In this document: piece after piece, positions 26,251 to 35,700 of the stretch
Layout of the letters: each line of letters starts with the position of its first letter
How positions within the stretch are numbered: the first letter of the stretch is position 1
Assembly: GCF_900120375.1 (NCBI RefSeq)
Contig: NZ_LT635480.1
Coordinates: 1,556,840 to 1,620,839, forward strand
Source: Ndongobacter massiliensis
Lineage (GTDB): Bacteria > Bacillota > Clostridia > Tissierellales > Peptoniphilaceae
DNA length: 64,000 bases
Direction of reading: 5' to 3'
Made by a program: the position numbers and the translations under genes
Notes under the pieces: generated by a model
What the model was told of the DNA's origin: nothing
The model's database searches: none
What the model saw: only the letters and a program-made list of their open reading frames with translations

Positions 26251-27723
26251 ATGATCGAAAAAACCATCCCTCGGGAAAACCGGAGCGTTTTCGGAACGCT
26301 TCGTGCGTATATGGCCCTTTGGGCGGGAAAAGCCGCCCGTTTTCTGATGCGTCGAATCGGGCGCAATGCGACAACCCTGCCCGGGCGCATCGCGCTGACC
26401 CTGGATCCGGAGTTTCTCTCTTGGGTCGCGCTGCCGGCTCGCCGACTGGGCATTACCGGCACCAACGGCAAGACGACAACCACCAATCAACTGGCCGCCA
26501 TTTTTGAACAGGCTTCGTTCCGCGTCGCCTGCAATCACATGGGCAGCAATATGGCGACGGGCATTTGTTCCACCCTGTTAGAGAATACGTCGCTGCGAAA
26601 CCGCACACAGGCAGATGTGCTCGTGGCGGAAATCGACGAGGTGGCCTCTCCGCTGTTTTTGCCGGCGCTGCACCTGCAATATCTTTTGGTTACCAACCTC
26701 GCCCGCGATCAATACGATCGCATTGGCCATGAAAAACAACTGATTCGTAAAATCAATCAGGCGCTGCGCCCGGAGACGACGCTTGTTCTCAATGCGGACG
26801 ATTTTCAGGCGCGCTTTCTGGGTGACTCGAAACAAAGCCGCCTGTGGTTCTCCGCCGTCGGACCGATGCGGGAAAACACACACGCCTTTCTCGGCCTTTG
26901 CCCCGACTGTGGGCATCCCGTTTTTCTGACGGCCCGCGCCTATCACACGATCGGCAACTATCGCTGCGAGCACTGCGGCCTTACAAATCCGCCGGCGCAA
27001 ACCGAAGTGCGGGCAACACTTCCGTCCGCCGAATTTTTCTTTACTTCGCTCCACATACCGGCGTCGTCAGAGGATTCGGCAAACGCCCCGGCAAAGGATG
27101 ATCCGACAAAAGACGCGGTGAGCACCCTGTCGCATCCGACAGACAATGTGCTCATTTCTGCGCCTGTGCGCCAGGCTTTTGACCTCTACAATTACGCCGG
27201 CATCCTGACAATGGCACGGGAGTTTTCCCTGCCGCAGGAAGCCGTGGAGCGGGCGCTGGAGCAGTTTCGCTCGTTCAAGTCCCGCTTTGAAGAGACCCAC
27301 ATCGGTCCCTATGCAATTACCTATGTGCTAGGAAAAGGGAAAACCCCCATGCCCCTAGAAACGAATCTGCGTCTGGCGCTGCAGCGCGGTCCCTGCACCT
27401 TTATTCTCATGGATCAAGATTTTGATCAGGAACCCGACGGCTACCATAATATGGGCTGGTTGTACGATGCCGCTTTGGAATTGTGCCAAGAAGACTCCAT
27501 CGTCGATGTTATCGCCTGCGGAAAGCGGCACCTCGATTATCGCATCGCGCTGCTTTTGCGCGGCGTTGCTCCACAAAAGATTCACACCTTTGCAACGATC
27601 GACGGCGTCAATGCACTGGTTCCTACACTCGCCTGTAAAAAGATTCTTTTGGTTCATTCACTGGATGCCGCTACCAAGGAAAATGCGCAGGCACTGCTCA
27701 CCCACCTACGGAGTTTGTCTTGA
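26251..27723 (+). CDS. murT: Lipid II isoglutaminyl synthase, ligase subunit MurT
   Basis: Mur-ligase-like subunit that, with GatD, amidates the alpha-carboxyl of D-Glu in lipid II. The 490-residue protein has the ATP loop GITGTNGKTTT (about 68-78), the inserted Cys4 zinc ribbon (CPDCGHP ... CEHCGL) characteristic of MurT, and the C-terminal DUF1727 domain. The start is fixed by GGAGG 8 nt before the ATG and by the promoter position. A low-complexity Asp/Ser/Ala stretch (about 275-300) is inserted before the C-terminal domain. Its stop overlaps the gatD start. Confidence 0.93.
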   Translation: MIEKTIPRENRSVFGTLRAYMALWAGKAARFLMRRIGRNATTLPGRIALTLDPEFLSWVALPARRLGITGTNGKTTTTNQLAAIFEQASFRVACNHMGSNMATGICSTLLENTSLRNRTQADVLVAEIDEVASPLFLPALHLQYLLVTNLARDQYDRIGHEKQLIRKINQALRPETTLVLNADDFQARFLGDSKQSRLWFSAVGPMRENTHAFLGLCPDCGHPVFLTARAYHTIGNYRCEHCGLTNPPAQTEVRATLPSAEFFFTSLHIPASSEDSANAPAKDDPTKDAVSTLSHPTDNVLISAPVRQAFDLYNYAGILTMAREFSLPQEAVERALEQFRSFKSRFEETHIGPYAITYVLGKGKTPMPLETNLRLALQRGPCTFILMDQDFDQEPDGYHNMGWLYDAALELCQEDSIVDVIACGKRHLDYRIALLLRGVAPQKIHTFATIDGVNALVPTLACKKILLVHSLDAATKENAQALLTHLRSLS

Positions 27724-28505
27724 AGATCGAATTGTTATACCCCGAGCTGACCTCCCAATTCGGAGACGGCGCCAACGGCCGCATTCTGCGGGCGCTTTTT
27801 CCGCAGGCGCAATTTTTTGAAACCCCCTTCCCGGAGGAGCCGCGCTTTCTGCGAGAGTCAATTTCCCTCGTCTATTTCGGAGCGATGGAAGAATCCGACC
27901 AAGATCGCATCATTGCACGTCTTTTGCCCCTGCGTCAGGCGATTGAAGAGACTTTGGAGACCGACGCGCTCTTGTTCTGTACGGGCAATGCCGGGGAAAT
28001 TTTCGCCCGTCAGATTGAAGATCCCGAAAACGGAACCCTTCCGGGCTTGGATCTGGCGCCTTTTTCCGTTCGACGCGACTATACGGTGCGCGTAAACGCC
28101 TTGGCGATCGGCGAGGTGAACCCCGCGCTGCTCGCCACAAAAGGCGCCGCACAGATCGCACCGTCCGAAAAAACCGCTCCGCTTGCAGTCGGCGGCGTTG
28201 TCGGCAGTTATAGCCGTCTGCAGCCGGAAAATGGACTGCTTCCCTTCCTGCACCATTTGCGCGTCGAGGGGGAAGCCGCTGCAGAGGCGACGCCCGTAGC
28301 CGCCGGTTTTTGGCAAAAAAACCGGATCGCCTGTGGACTTTTGGGTCCCGTACTGGCGAATAACTACGGGCTGCTTGCGTTTCTCGCCGATCGCTTAGGT
28401 GCGACCGTGCCCGATACGCCGCTATTCACCGCGATTCAGGAAAATGAGACAATGACTCATGGCGAACTGCGCGATCCCGACGTCGTGCGCATCATTCAGG
28501 ATTGA
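27720..28505 (+). CDS. gatD: GatD-like glutamine amidotransferase with degenerate active site
   Basis: Partner of MurT by position (TTG start overlapping the murT stop, GGAG upstream) and by overall pattern (261 residues; typical GatD is about 240-260). The nucleophile region keeps a cysteine (LLFCTGNAGEIF) but not the usual CGGYQ. The stretch where GatD proteins read GFENHGGRTY here reads GGVVGSYSRL. The stretch corresponding to YLHGPILPKN here reads CGLLGPVLANN, so the catalytic histidine appears to be leucine. Glutaminase activity is therefore doubtful. It may still scaffold MurT, or MurT may use free ammonia. The family call is inferred from context plus weak motif similarity. Confidence 0.72.
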   Translation: MKIELLYPELTSQFGDGANGRILRALFPQAQFFETPFPEEPRFLRESISLVYFGAMEESDQDRIIARLLPLRQAIEETLETDALLFCTGNAGEIFARQIEDPENGTLPGLDLAPFSVRRDYTVRVNALAIGEVNPALLATKGAAQIAPSEKTAPLAVGGVVGSYSRLQPENGLLPFLHHLRVEGEAAAEATPVAAGFWQKNRIACGLLGPVLANNYGLLAFLADRLGATVPDTPLFTAIQENETMTHGELRDPDVVRIIQD

Positions 28506-28773
28506 ACCGGCATATATTTAACATATATTTAACGCAATTCTTATGCATTTCTTAAATGAGCCCTCTACAATAAGGAAGGAATCGGTGAAAACAACCGGCA
28601 TCCCTCCCTCCAAGAGCTCTCCGCAACGGGATGTCCGCCGAATTCTTCTCCCTCTTTAGGAAGCGCGCTTCGTCGGAAGCGCGCTGTTCCGTATGCTATT
28701 CCATTTCCGATTTGTTATTCCATTTTGGAATATACTTTCGAAAAAAAACAGAATCGTTTTCTTGTTGAATACG

Positions 28774-28782
28774 TGCTATGAT
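28774..28782 (+). promoter_or_regulatory. Extended -10 promoter for the NhaC-type transporter gene
   Basis: TG, one base, TATGAT (28777-28782), giving a leader of about 160 nt. Confidence 0.4.
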
Positions 28783-28880
28783 GCATTTGGCGGGAGATCT
28801 TGTGGAAAGTCGGTCTATATTCCTTAGATTGGTCGGTTTTGTATCTTTCGCTTCTCGAAATTCTTTCGCTTTGTCGCGTT

Positions 28881-28913
28881 TGTGTCGTTTCTGAAAACGT
28901 TTCGGTCGACACA
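28881..28913 (+). promoter_or_regulatory. Leader hairpin containing a cre-like site
   Basis: TGTGTCG/CGACACA arms (28881-28887, 28907-28913) enclose TGAAAACGTTTCGG (28892-28905), which matches most of the CcpA cre consensus TGWAARCGYTWNCW. It lies 34 nt before the ATG. Catabolite control of this amino-acid pathway is possible but unproven. Confidence 0.35.
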
Positions 28914-28946
28914 TAAAATATATGCGAAACTTTTTAGGAGGAATTT

Positions 28947-30356
28947 ATGAACACCAAGAAAACGGAACGGATTTCTGGAGTCGCGTTACTCCCCTTCCTG
29001 ATTTTCGTCGGCATTTACTTGGCCGCGGGAATCATCCTCTCCATCCAAGGCGTGGAAATGGCGTTTTATGCCTTCCCTGTATTGGTTGCCTGTTTAATCG
29101 GTATTATGTGTGCTTTTGTTCTGCATCCCGGAACGATGGGCGAGAAGTTTGACGCATTCACAGCCGGCATGGGAAATACGGACATCATGACAATGTGCAT
29201 GATCTACATGTTGGCAGGCGCCTTCGCTGCATCGACTTCGGCCATGGGCGGTGCGGAGTCGACGATCAACCTGGCGCTGAGTCTCATTCCGGCCCAGTTC
29301 CTGATTGCCGGCGTCTTCCTCGTCGGTGCCTTCCTGTCCTTGGCGATGGGCACCTCGATGGGCACCATCGGTGCTCTGGGACCGATTGCCATCGGTCTGG
29401 CGAATGCCGCAAACCTCAACCTCGGTTTGACCTTGGGCGCGGTCCTTGGCGGTGCGATGTTCGGCGACAACCTGTCGGTGATCTCGGACACGACCATTGC
29501 AGCGACCAAGACGCAGAACGTCGAAATGAAAGACAAGTTTAACCTGAACTTCAAGCTGGCTCTGCCGGCAGCCGTGTTGACTTTTGTGCTACTTTTGATC
29601 TTCGGACGTCCGGAAGTCGCACCGCAAACGGAAAGCTACACCTATGACATCGTAAAAGTGTTGCCCTACCTCTTCGTTTTGATTGCCGCATTGGTCGGCG
29701 TCAACGTCTTCGTCGTATTGGCGGGCGGCATTGTCTTCTCCGTCGTTATCGGCATCGCCACGGGCAGTTTTGATTTCCTGACGGCGGTCGGTTCCATGAA
29801 CGACGGATTTATGGGCATGGCAGAGATTTACATCCTGTCGATGTTTGTCGGCGGATTAGCGGAAATGGTTCGACGGGCCGGCGGTATCAACTGGCTGCTG
29901 AATCGCTTGAGCCGTTCGATCAAATCCCGTGCCGGCGGAGAAATCGGCGTGTCCGTTCTCGTCAGCGCCGTCGACATTGCCTGCGCAAACAACACGGTCG
30001 CCATCGTTTTGGCGGGTCCGATTGCCAAACAGCTGTCCAACCGCTTCAAGATCGACCCGCGCCGCGTCGCGTCCCTGCTCGATACGTTCTCCTGTATCTT
30101 CCAAGGCATCATCCCCTACGGCGCACAGATGCTTCTTGCATTGAAGCTATCGGAGAGCGGCCTGAGCCCGTTTGCTGTCATCCCGAATGTATGGTATGTG
30201 TTCTTCCTCGCTATCCTCGCCATCGTTTCGATTTTCGTTCCATTCGCAGACGGCGTCTGCCGAAAAGATCCCTGGAACTTCGAATATGACTGTCCCGAGA
30301 GCAAAGTGGAAGCCAAAAAAGCATCGCTCGCCAATGAGGCCGACTTCGCGCAATAG
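28947..30356 (+). CDS. NhaC-family antiporter-like transporter, possible methionine importer
   Basis: 469-residue polytopic membrane protein (11-12 hydrophobic segments) of the NhaC/ion-transporter superfamily. Conserved stretches are SLAMGTSMGTIGALGPIA, GGAMFGDNLSVISDTTIAAT and CANNTVAIVLAGPIAKQ. In several Gram-positive genomes NhaC-type proteins linked to methionine genes have been proposed as methionine transporters (MetT); the next gene here is methionine gamma-lyase, so I favour methionine uptake over Na+/H+ exchange. AGGAGG precedes the ATG. Confidence 0.82.
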   Translation: MNTKKTERISGVALLPFLIFVGIYLAAGIILSIQGVEMAFYAFPVLVACLIGIMCAFVLHPGTMGEKFDAFTAGMGNTDIMTMCMIYMLAGAFAASTSAMGGAESTINLALSLIPAQFLIAGVFLVGAFLSLAMGTSMGTIGALGPIAIGLANAANLNLGLTLGAVLGGAMFGDNLSVISDTTIAATKTQNVEMKDKFNLNFKLALPAAVLTFVLLLIFGRPEVAPQTESYTYDIVKVLPYLFVLIAALVGVNVFVVLAGGIVFSVVIGIATGSFDFLTAVGSMNDGFMGMAEIYILSMFVGGLAEMVRRAGGINWLLNRLSRSIKSRAGGEIGVSVLVSAVDIACANNTVAIVLAGPIAKQLSNRFKIDPRRVASLLDTFSCIFQGIIPYGAQMLLALKLSESGLSPFAVIPNVWYVFFLAILAIVSIFVPFADGVCRKDPWNFEYDCPESKVEAKKASLANEADFAQ

Positions 30357-30370
30357 TGTTGTCGACAACA
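30357..30370. promoter_or_regulatory. 14-bp perfect palindrome between transporter and lyase genes
   Basis: TGTTGTCGACAACA directly after the transporter stop and 57 nt before the lyase ATG. It could be a LysR-type (T-N11-A) or other dimer site. Confidence 0.35.
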
Positions 30371-30427
30371 TTTCCGAATACAGTATCTATCCCTATTGGA
30401 ATCAACGTATAATAAAGGAGGAACCAA

Positions 30428-31615
30428 ATGAATCTCAAAAATGCTAAGTTTGACACGTTGGCAGTACATGCCGGCTATGTGAAGAACGATGTGGGCGCGC
30501 TGACGACGCCGATCTACCAGACTTCGACCTTCATCTTTGACAATGCTGCACAGGGTGGACGCCGCTTTGCCGGACAAGAAGAAGGCTACATCTACAGCCG
30601 TCTGGGTAATCCGACGGTCGCGGTCGCGGAAGACAAACTCGCTGTATTAGAAAAAGGTGAAGCCTGCGTGGCGATGGCCTCCGGTATGGGCGCCATTTCC
30701 TCCGTTCTGTGGACGTTCCTGTCCGCCGGAGATCAACTGATTGCCGGTGAAACGCTGTACGGCTGCACGTTCGCATTGATGGCACACTCCCTGACCCGCA
30801 TGGGCATCGAAGTGACCTTCGTCGACACGACAGATCCGGAAAACGTACGCAAAGCGATGACCGAGAAGACGAAGATGGTTTACTTGGAAACTCCGGTGAA
30901 CCCGAGCCTGACGCTTGCCGATATCAAGAAGATTTCGGAAATTGCACACAAGCAAGAAGGCGTTCGCGTCGTCGTCGACAATACCTTTGCAACGCCGGTT
31001 TGCCAGCGTCCGTTGGAACTCGGTGCGGACATTGTCGTTCACTCGGCCACGAAGTACATCAACGGTCACGGCGACGTGATTGCCGGATTTGCCATCGGCA
31101 CGAAGGAAGACATGATGCAGGTGCGCATGGTCGGCGTCAAGGACTGCACGGGCTCGGTTATGTCCCCGTTCAACGCCTTCCTGCTGGTTCGCGGTATGAA
31201 GACGATGGGCATTCGCGTCCATCAGCATGTCGAGAACGCGAAGAAAGTCGCCGCCTTCCTGGAGAAGCATCCGAAGGTAACGCGCGTCAACTATCCGGGT
31301 CTGGACAGCTTCCCGCAGAAAGCATTGGCGGACGAGCAAATGGATCTGCCGGGCGCCATGCTGTCGTTTGAAATCGACGGCGGTGTCAAAGAGGGCGCAA
31401 AGGTCATGGACTCCGTGCAGCTCTGCACCTTAGCGGTCAGCTTGGGCGACTGCGAGACCCTGATCGAGCATCCGGCCAGCATGACGCATTCCACCTACAC
31501 GGCGGAAGAGCGTGCCGAAGCGGGGATCAAGGACAACCTGATCCGCTTGTCGGTTGGTCTGGAAGATCCGGACGACATCATTGCCGATTTGGATCAAGCA
31601 CTTGCGCAGATCTGA
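30428..31615 (+). CDS. mgl: Methionine gamma-lyase
   Basis: PLP enzyme of the Cys/Met-metabolism family, 395 residues, splitting methionine into methanethiol, ammonia and 2-oxobutyrate. The PLP lysine is in VVHSATKYINGHGDV (Lys209), and the tyrosine and cysteine of GETLYGCTF (Tyr111, Cys113) match the cysteine near the active site that distinguishes methionine gamma-lyases from cystathionine enzymes. YSRLGNPT binds the cofactor phosphate of the partner subunit. AAAGGAGG precedes the ATG. Followed by a clear terminator. Confidence 0.93.
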   Translation: MNLKNAKFDTLAVHAGYVKNDVGALTTPIYQTSTFIFDNAAQGGRRFAGQEEGYIYSRLGNPTVAVAEDKLAVLEKGEACVAMASGMGAISSVLWTFLSAGDQLIAGETLYGCTFALMAHSLTRMGIEVTFVDTTDPENVRKAMTEKTKMVYLETPVNPSLTLADIKKISEIAHKQEGVRVVVDNTFATPVCQRPLELGADIVVHSATKYINGHGDVIAGFAIGTKEDMMQVRMVGVKDCTGSVMSPFNAFLLVRGMKTMGIRVHQHVENAKKVAAFLEKHPKVTRVNYPGLDSFPQKALADEQMDLPGAMLSFEIDGGVKEGAKVMDSVQLCTLAVSLGDCETLIEHPASMTHSTYTAEERAEAGIKDNLIRLSVGLEDPDDIIADLDQALAQI

Positions 31616-31638
31616 GGCAATTCTACCTTTTGAGATAT

Positions 31639-31672
31639 CAGCCGGCTCCCCTGTTGAGCCGGCTGTTCTTCT
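31639..31672 (+). terminator. Terminator after methionine gamma-lyase
   Basis: CAGCCGGCTC/GAGCCGGCTG stem (31639-31665) and TTCTTCT. Confidence 0.85.
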
Positions 31673-31709
31673 GTAGGAAATCGAAGCGGCCATCGGAAAA
31701 GGAGAAGCG

Positions 31710-32660
31710 ATGAACCTGCAACATCTCAATTACATCGTGGCCTTGTATCGTTCGGAGTCCATGGTCGAAGCCGCCGAACGCTGCTATGTGACGCAGCCGA
31801 CCATCAGCAAGGCCGTGCGCGCCCTGGAGCAGGAATTTTCCATTGAATTATTGCAGCGCAATCGGTCGAGTGAAATTCAATTCACGCCGGATGGAGAACT
31901 GTTCATTGAAAAAGCCCAGCGCATTCTCAATGATTACGAAATTCTCAGCGGGATGTTTTCCGCAAAGAATGCAAAACACCTCAATGTGGCGTCCCAGCAC
32001 TTTGTTTTTGTCGCTGAGGCCTTCATTGAAATGACGCAGTACTGTCGGAATTGTGACTTCCAATTACAATTTAAGGAAATGCACACCAAGGCTGTTGTCG
32101 ATGAGGTATATACGGGTAAAAGTTCTTTGGGATTCATTTTTCTCTGCAAACGCAACAGCAACTTTCTGACCAAGTATCTGCGGGAACGGGATATTGAATT
32201 CACCGAGTTGGGCGCTTTTCCCTTCCGCGCTTTTACAAGTACGGATCACCCGCTGGCGGAAAAAAAGTCTGTGTGTTTGCGCGAATTGGAAGTCTATCCC
32301 TATGTCTGCTATGCACAGAGCGATTATTCGCTGAACTTTATGGAGGAAGGCATCATCCCCCGTACGGAGCAGATCGTGCGCGTCTGTGACCGCGACACGA
32401 TGTACCGCGTCATGCAGGCAACCCACGCGTACACCATTGGCACGGGTACGCTGCGCTCGGATACGGAATTGGAAACCATTCTCTCGATTCCCATCTCCGA
32501 CATTCAGGATCACATGCGCATCGGCTGGATTCGCCGAAGTGGATTTAATCCCAGCGCCATCGAAGAACAATTTCTCCAAATCTGTACGGATAAGGTGAAC
32601 CTTTTCCGTATGCGGATGCACGAGCCGTACGAGCAACCACGGACGAAACAGGAACTGTAG
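31710..32660 (+). CDS. LysR-family transcriptional regulator
   Basis: 316 residues: N-terminal winged HTH (MVEAAERCYVTQPTISKAVRALEQ, about 16-39) and a LysR substrate-binding domain (about 90-300). It lies between the lyase and PFOR genes in the same direction. LysR proteins usually control neighbours; a ligand such as methionine or a 2-oxoacid is plausible but not shown. GGAGAAG precedes the ATG. Confidence 0.92.
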   Translation: MNLQHLNYIVALYRSESMVEAAERCYVTQPTISKAVRALEQEFSIELLQRNRSSEIQFTPDGELFIEKAQRILNDYEILSGMFSAKNAKHLNVASQHFVFVAEAFIEMTQYCRNCDFQLQFKEMHTKAVVDEVYTGKSSLGFIFLCKRNSNFLTKYLRERDIEFTELGAFPFRAFTSTDHPLAEKKSVCLRELEVYPYVCYAQSDYSLNFMEEGIIPRTEQIVRVCDRDTMYRVMQATHAYTIGTGTLRSDTELETILSIPISDIQDHMRIGWIRRSGFNPSAIEEQFLQICTDKVNLFRMRMHEPYEQPRTKQEL

Positions 32661-32720
32661 GGCACAACGAGAATTTCTCGGTGTACATAGATAATCAAAG
32701 ATAATCGAAAGGAGCATTTT

Positions 32721-35700
32721 ATGATCACACGATCCACGAAGACGATGGACGGCAACCAAGCGGCAGCATATGTATCGTATGCATTCAGTGAAGTTGCAGC
32801 CATCTATCCCATCACGCCTTCTTCTCCCATGCCGGAGCATATCGACACATGGGCGGCAAATGGCAAAAAAAATCTATATGGAAATCCCGTTCATGTAACG
32901 GAAATGCAGCACGAAGGGGGCGCCGCCGGTGCCGTGCACGGTTCATTGGTGGCAGGTTCTCTGACAACGACGTACACCGCTTCCCAGGGTCTGTTGCTGA
33001 TGATTCCGGACATGTACAAAATCGCCGGTGAGCGTCTGCCGGGCGTCTTCCACGTCGCCGCACGTTCGCTGTCGACCTGCTCGATCAACATGTACGGCGA
33101 TCATCAGGACGTCATGGCAACGCGCCAGACGGGCTTTGCACTGTTGGCATCCGGCTCCGTACAGGAAATCATGGACATCGCGCCGGTGGCGCACCTTGCC
33201 GCCATCGAAGCCAGCGTTCCCTTCCTGCACTTCTTTGACGGCTTCCGCACATCGCATGAAGTACAGAAGATTCGCGTCTGGGATTACAAAGATCTCGCAC
33301 CGATGGTGAACCACGAAGCCATTGCGAACTTCAAAAAGCGTTCCCTGAATCCGGAGCGCCCGACGATGCGCGGTACCTTTGAGAAATCGGGCTATTTCCA
33401 GCGCACCGAAGCGCAGAATGCCGCGTACGCTCTGGTGCCCGGCATTGTCGAAAAATACTTCAACAAAGTCAATGAAAAGCTCGGCACGTCGTACGGACTG
33501 TTCAACTACGTCGGCGATCCCGAAGCAACCGATGTCATCATCTGCATGGGCTCGGGCACGGACACGGTACAGCAAACGGTGGATTACCTGCGTGAAAACC
33601 GCGGTGAAAAAGTCGGTTTGCTGAAAGTGCACCTCTACCGTCCGTTCTCCGCCAAACACTTCCTCGCCGCCATGCCGAAGACGGTGGAACGCATTGCCGT
33701 TCTTGACCGTACCAAGGAAAAAGGTTCGGTCGGTGAACCGCTGTACTTAGACGTCGTCCAGGTGTACTCCGAATCCGATCGCCATCCGCTCATCATCGGC
33801 GGACGTTTCGGTCTTGGACAAAAAGATACGACGCCGGCACATATCGCCGCCGTGTTTGAGAATCTCAAACAAAAAGCACCGAAGAACCACTTCACGGTCG
33901 GCATCAACGATGACGTCAGCAATACGTCCATTCCGGTGGACACGAGCTTCGTCATTTCCGACGGCAAGACCACGCGCTGCAAATTCTGGGGCAACGGCGG
34001 TGACGGTACCGTCGGCGCAAACAAGAGCGCGATCAAAATCATCGGCGACAACACCGATCTGTATGCACAGGGCTACTTTGACTACGATGCGAAGAAGAGC
34101 AACGGTCTGACGCTGTCGCATCTGCGCTTCAGCCCGAACCCGATTCACGCGGCCTACCTGTTGGATGAAGCGGACTTTGTCTCCTGCTCGCCGCAAGCCT
34201 ACGTTACGCAGTACGACCTGCTAGCGGGATTGAAAGACGGCGGTACTTTCCTGCTGAACACCATCTGGTCCGATGAGGAATTGGAAACGCACCTGCCGGG
34301 TTCGATGAAGCGGGCGTTGTTCAACCGCAACATCGATTTCTACACGATCAACGCGTCGGCAATCGCCGAAGAAGTTGGCCTCGGAAACCGCACGAACATG
34401 GTCATTCAGACGGCGTTCTTCAAGCTCTCGAAGGTACTCCCGCTGGACGAAGCCATCGGCTATCTGAAAGACTCCATCGTGAAGTCCTATGGACATAAGG
34501 GGCAGGATATCGTCGATATGAACAATGCCGCGGTCGATCGCAGCATTGAAGCACTGCATCGCGTCGAAGTTCCCGCCGCCTGGGGCGAAGCGGAAATGGA
34601 AAAGCCGCAGGTACATGAAGATGAATCGGAATTTGTACAGAACATGGTGCGTCCGATCCTGCGTCTGGAAGAAGATGCGCTGCCGGTTTCCACCTATCTG
34701 CCGTACGACGACGGCTGCTATGAAGGCGGCACCTCACAAATTGAAAAACGCGGCATTGCGCACTATGTACCCGAGTGGCAGATTGAAAACTGCATTCAGT
34801 GCAACCAGTGTGCCTATGTTTGCCCGCATGCCTGCATTCGTCCCTTCCTGCTGAGTGAGGAAGAGGTCGCAGCGGCGCCCGCCGGCTTTGAAACGAAAAA
34901 AGCGATCGGCAAGGGTCTCGAGGGCTATGCCTTCCGTATGCAGGTTTCCCCGCTGGATTGCATGGGCTGTGGAAACTGCGCGGATGTCTGCCCGGCAAAG
35001 GAAAAGGCTCTGATTATGAAGCCGTTGGGCGAACAGGTCGAAGCCGGACAGGCGGATAACTGGATGTTCGCACACAAAGAAGTCGGATATAAGACCGATC
35101 TCGTTGCGCCGACGAACGTTAAGAATTCGCAGTTCCAGCGTCCGTTGTTGGAATTCTCCGGCGCCTGCTCGGGCTGCGGAGAAACCCCGTATGCACGCCT
35201 CGTCACACAGCTCTACGGAGATCATCAGCTGATCGCCAACGCAACGGGCTGCTCGTCGATTTGGGGCTCCTCGGTTCCGTCGATGCCGTACTGCTCGAAC
35301 TGCGAAGGACGCGGTCCCGCGTGGGCAAGCTCCCTCTTTGAGGATGCAGCAGAATATGGCTTCGGTATGGCGCTGTCGACGAAGAGCAACCGTGCCCTGT
35401 TGGAAACGCGCATGAAAGAATTCCTTGACTGCAAGGTGCAGAGCCCGTTAAATGAACTCTTCGAGCAGTGGATGGAAGCGCACGCCGACTACGAATCTTC
35501 TCGTAAACTGAGCAATGAAATCATTGCGCTGGAAGATAAGAAGGTCGACGACGAAAAAGCGCAACAGATCCTCAATCAAATCTATGACCTGAAAGATTAC
35601 CTAGCCAAGAAGAGCATCTGGATCTACGGCGGTGACGGCTGGGCGTACGATATTGGCTTCAGCGGTCTGGACCATGTCCTTGCTTCCGGTGAGGATATCA

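Larger units (their letters stand above)
28506..28946. other. Intergenic region between gatD and the NhaC-type transporter gene
   Basis: Holds a 10-bp perfect hairpin at 28662-28685 (AGCGCGCTTC/GAAGCGCGCT with a 4-nt loop, no T run), an extended -10 promoter at 28774-28782, and a leader hairpin just before the transporter gene. No gene is supported. I looked for T-box and SAM riboswitch cores and saw none. Confidence 0.5.

Noticed and set aside
28506-28946. T-box or SAM riboswitch before the methionine cluster
   Set aside because: No T-box AGGGTGGNACCGCG core or SAM-I helix pattern visible.
32943-33659. Open frame antisense to the PFOR 5' part
   Set aside because: Shadow; no ribosome-binding site or family motif.
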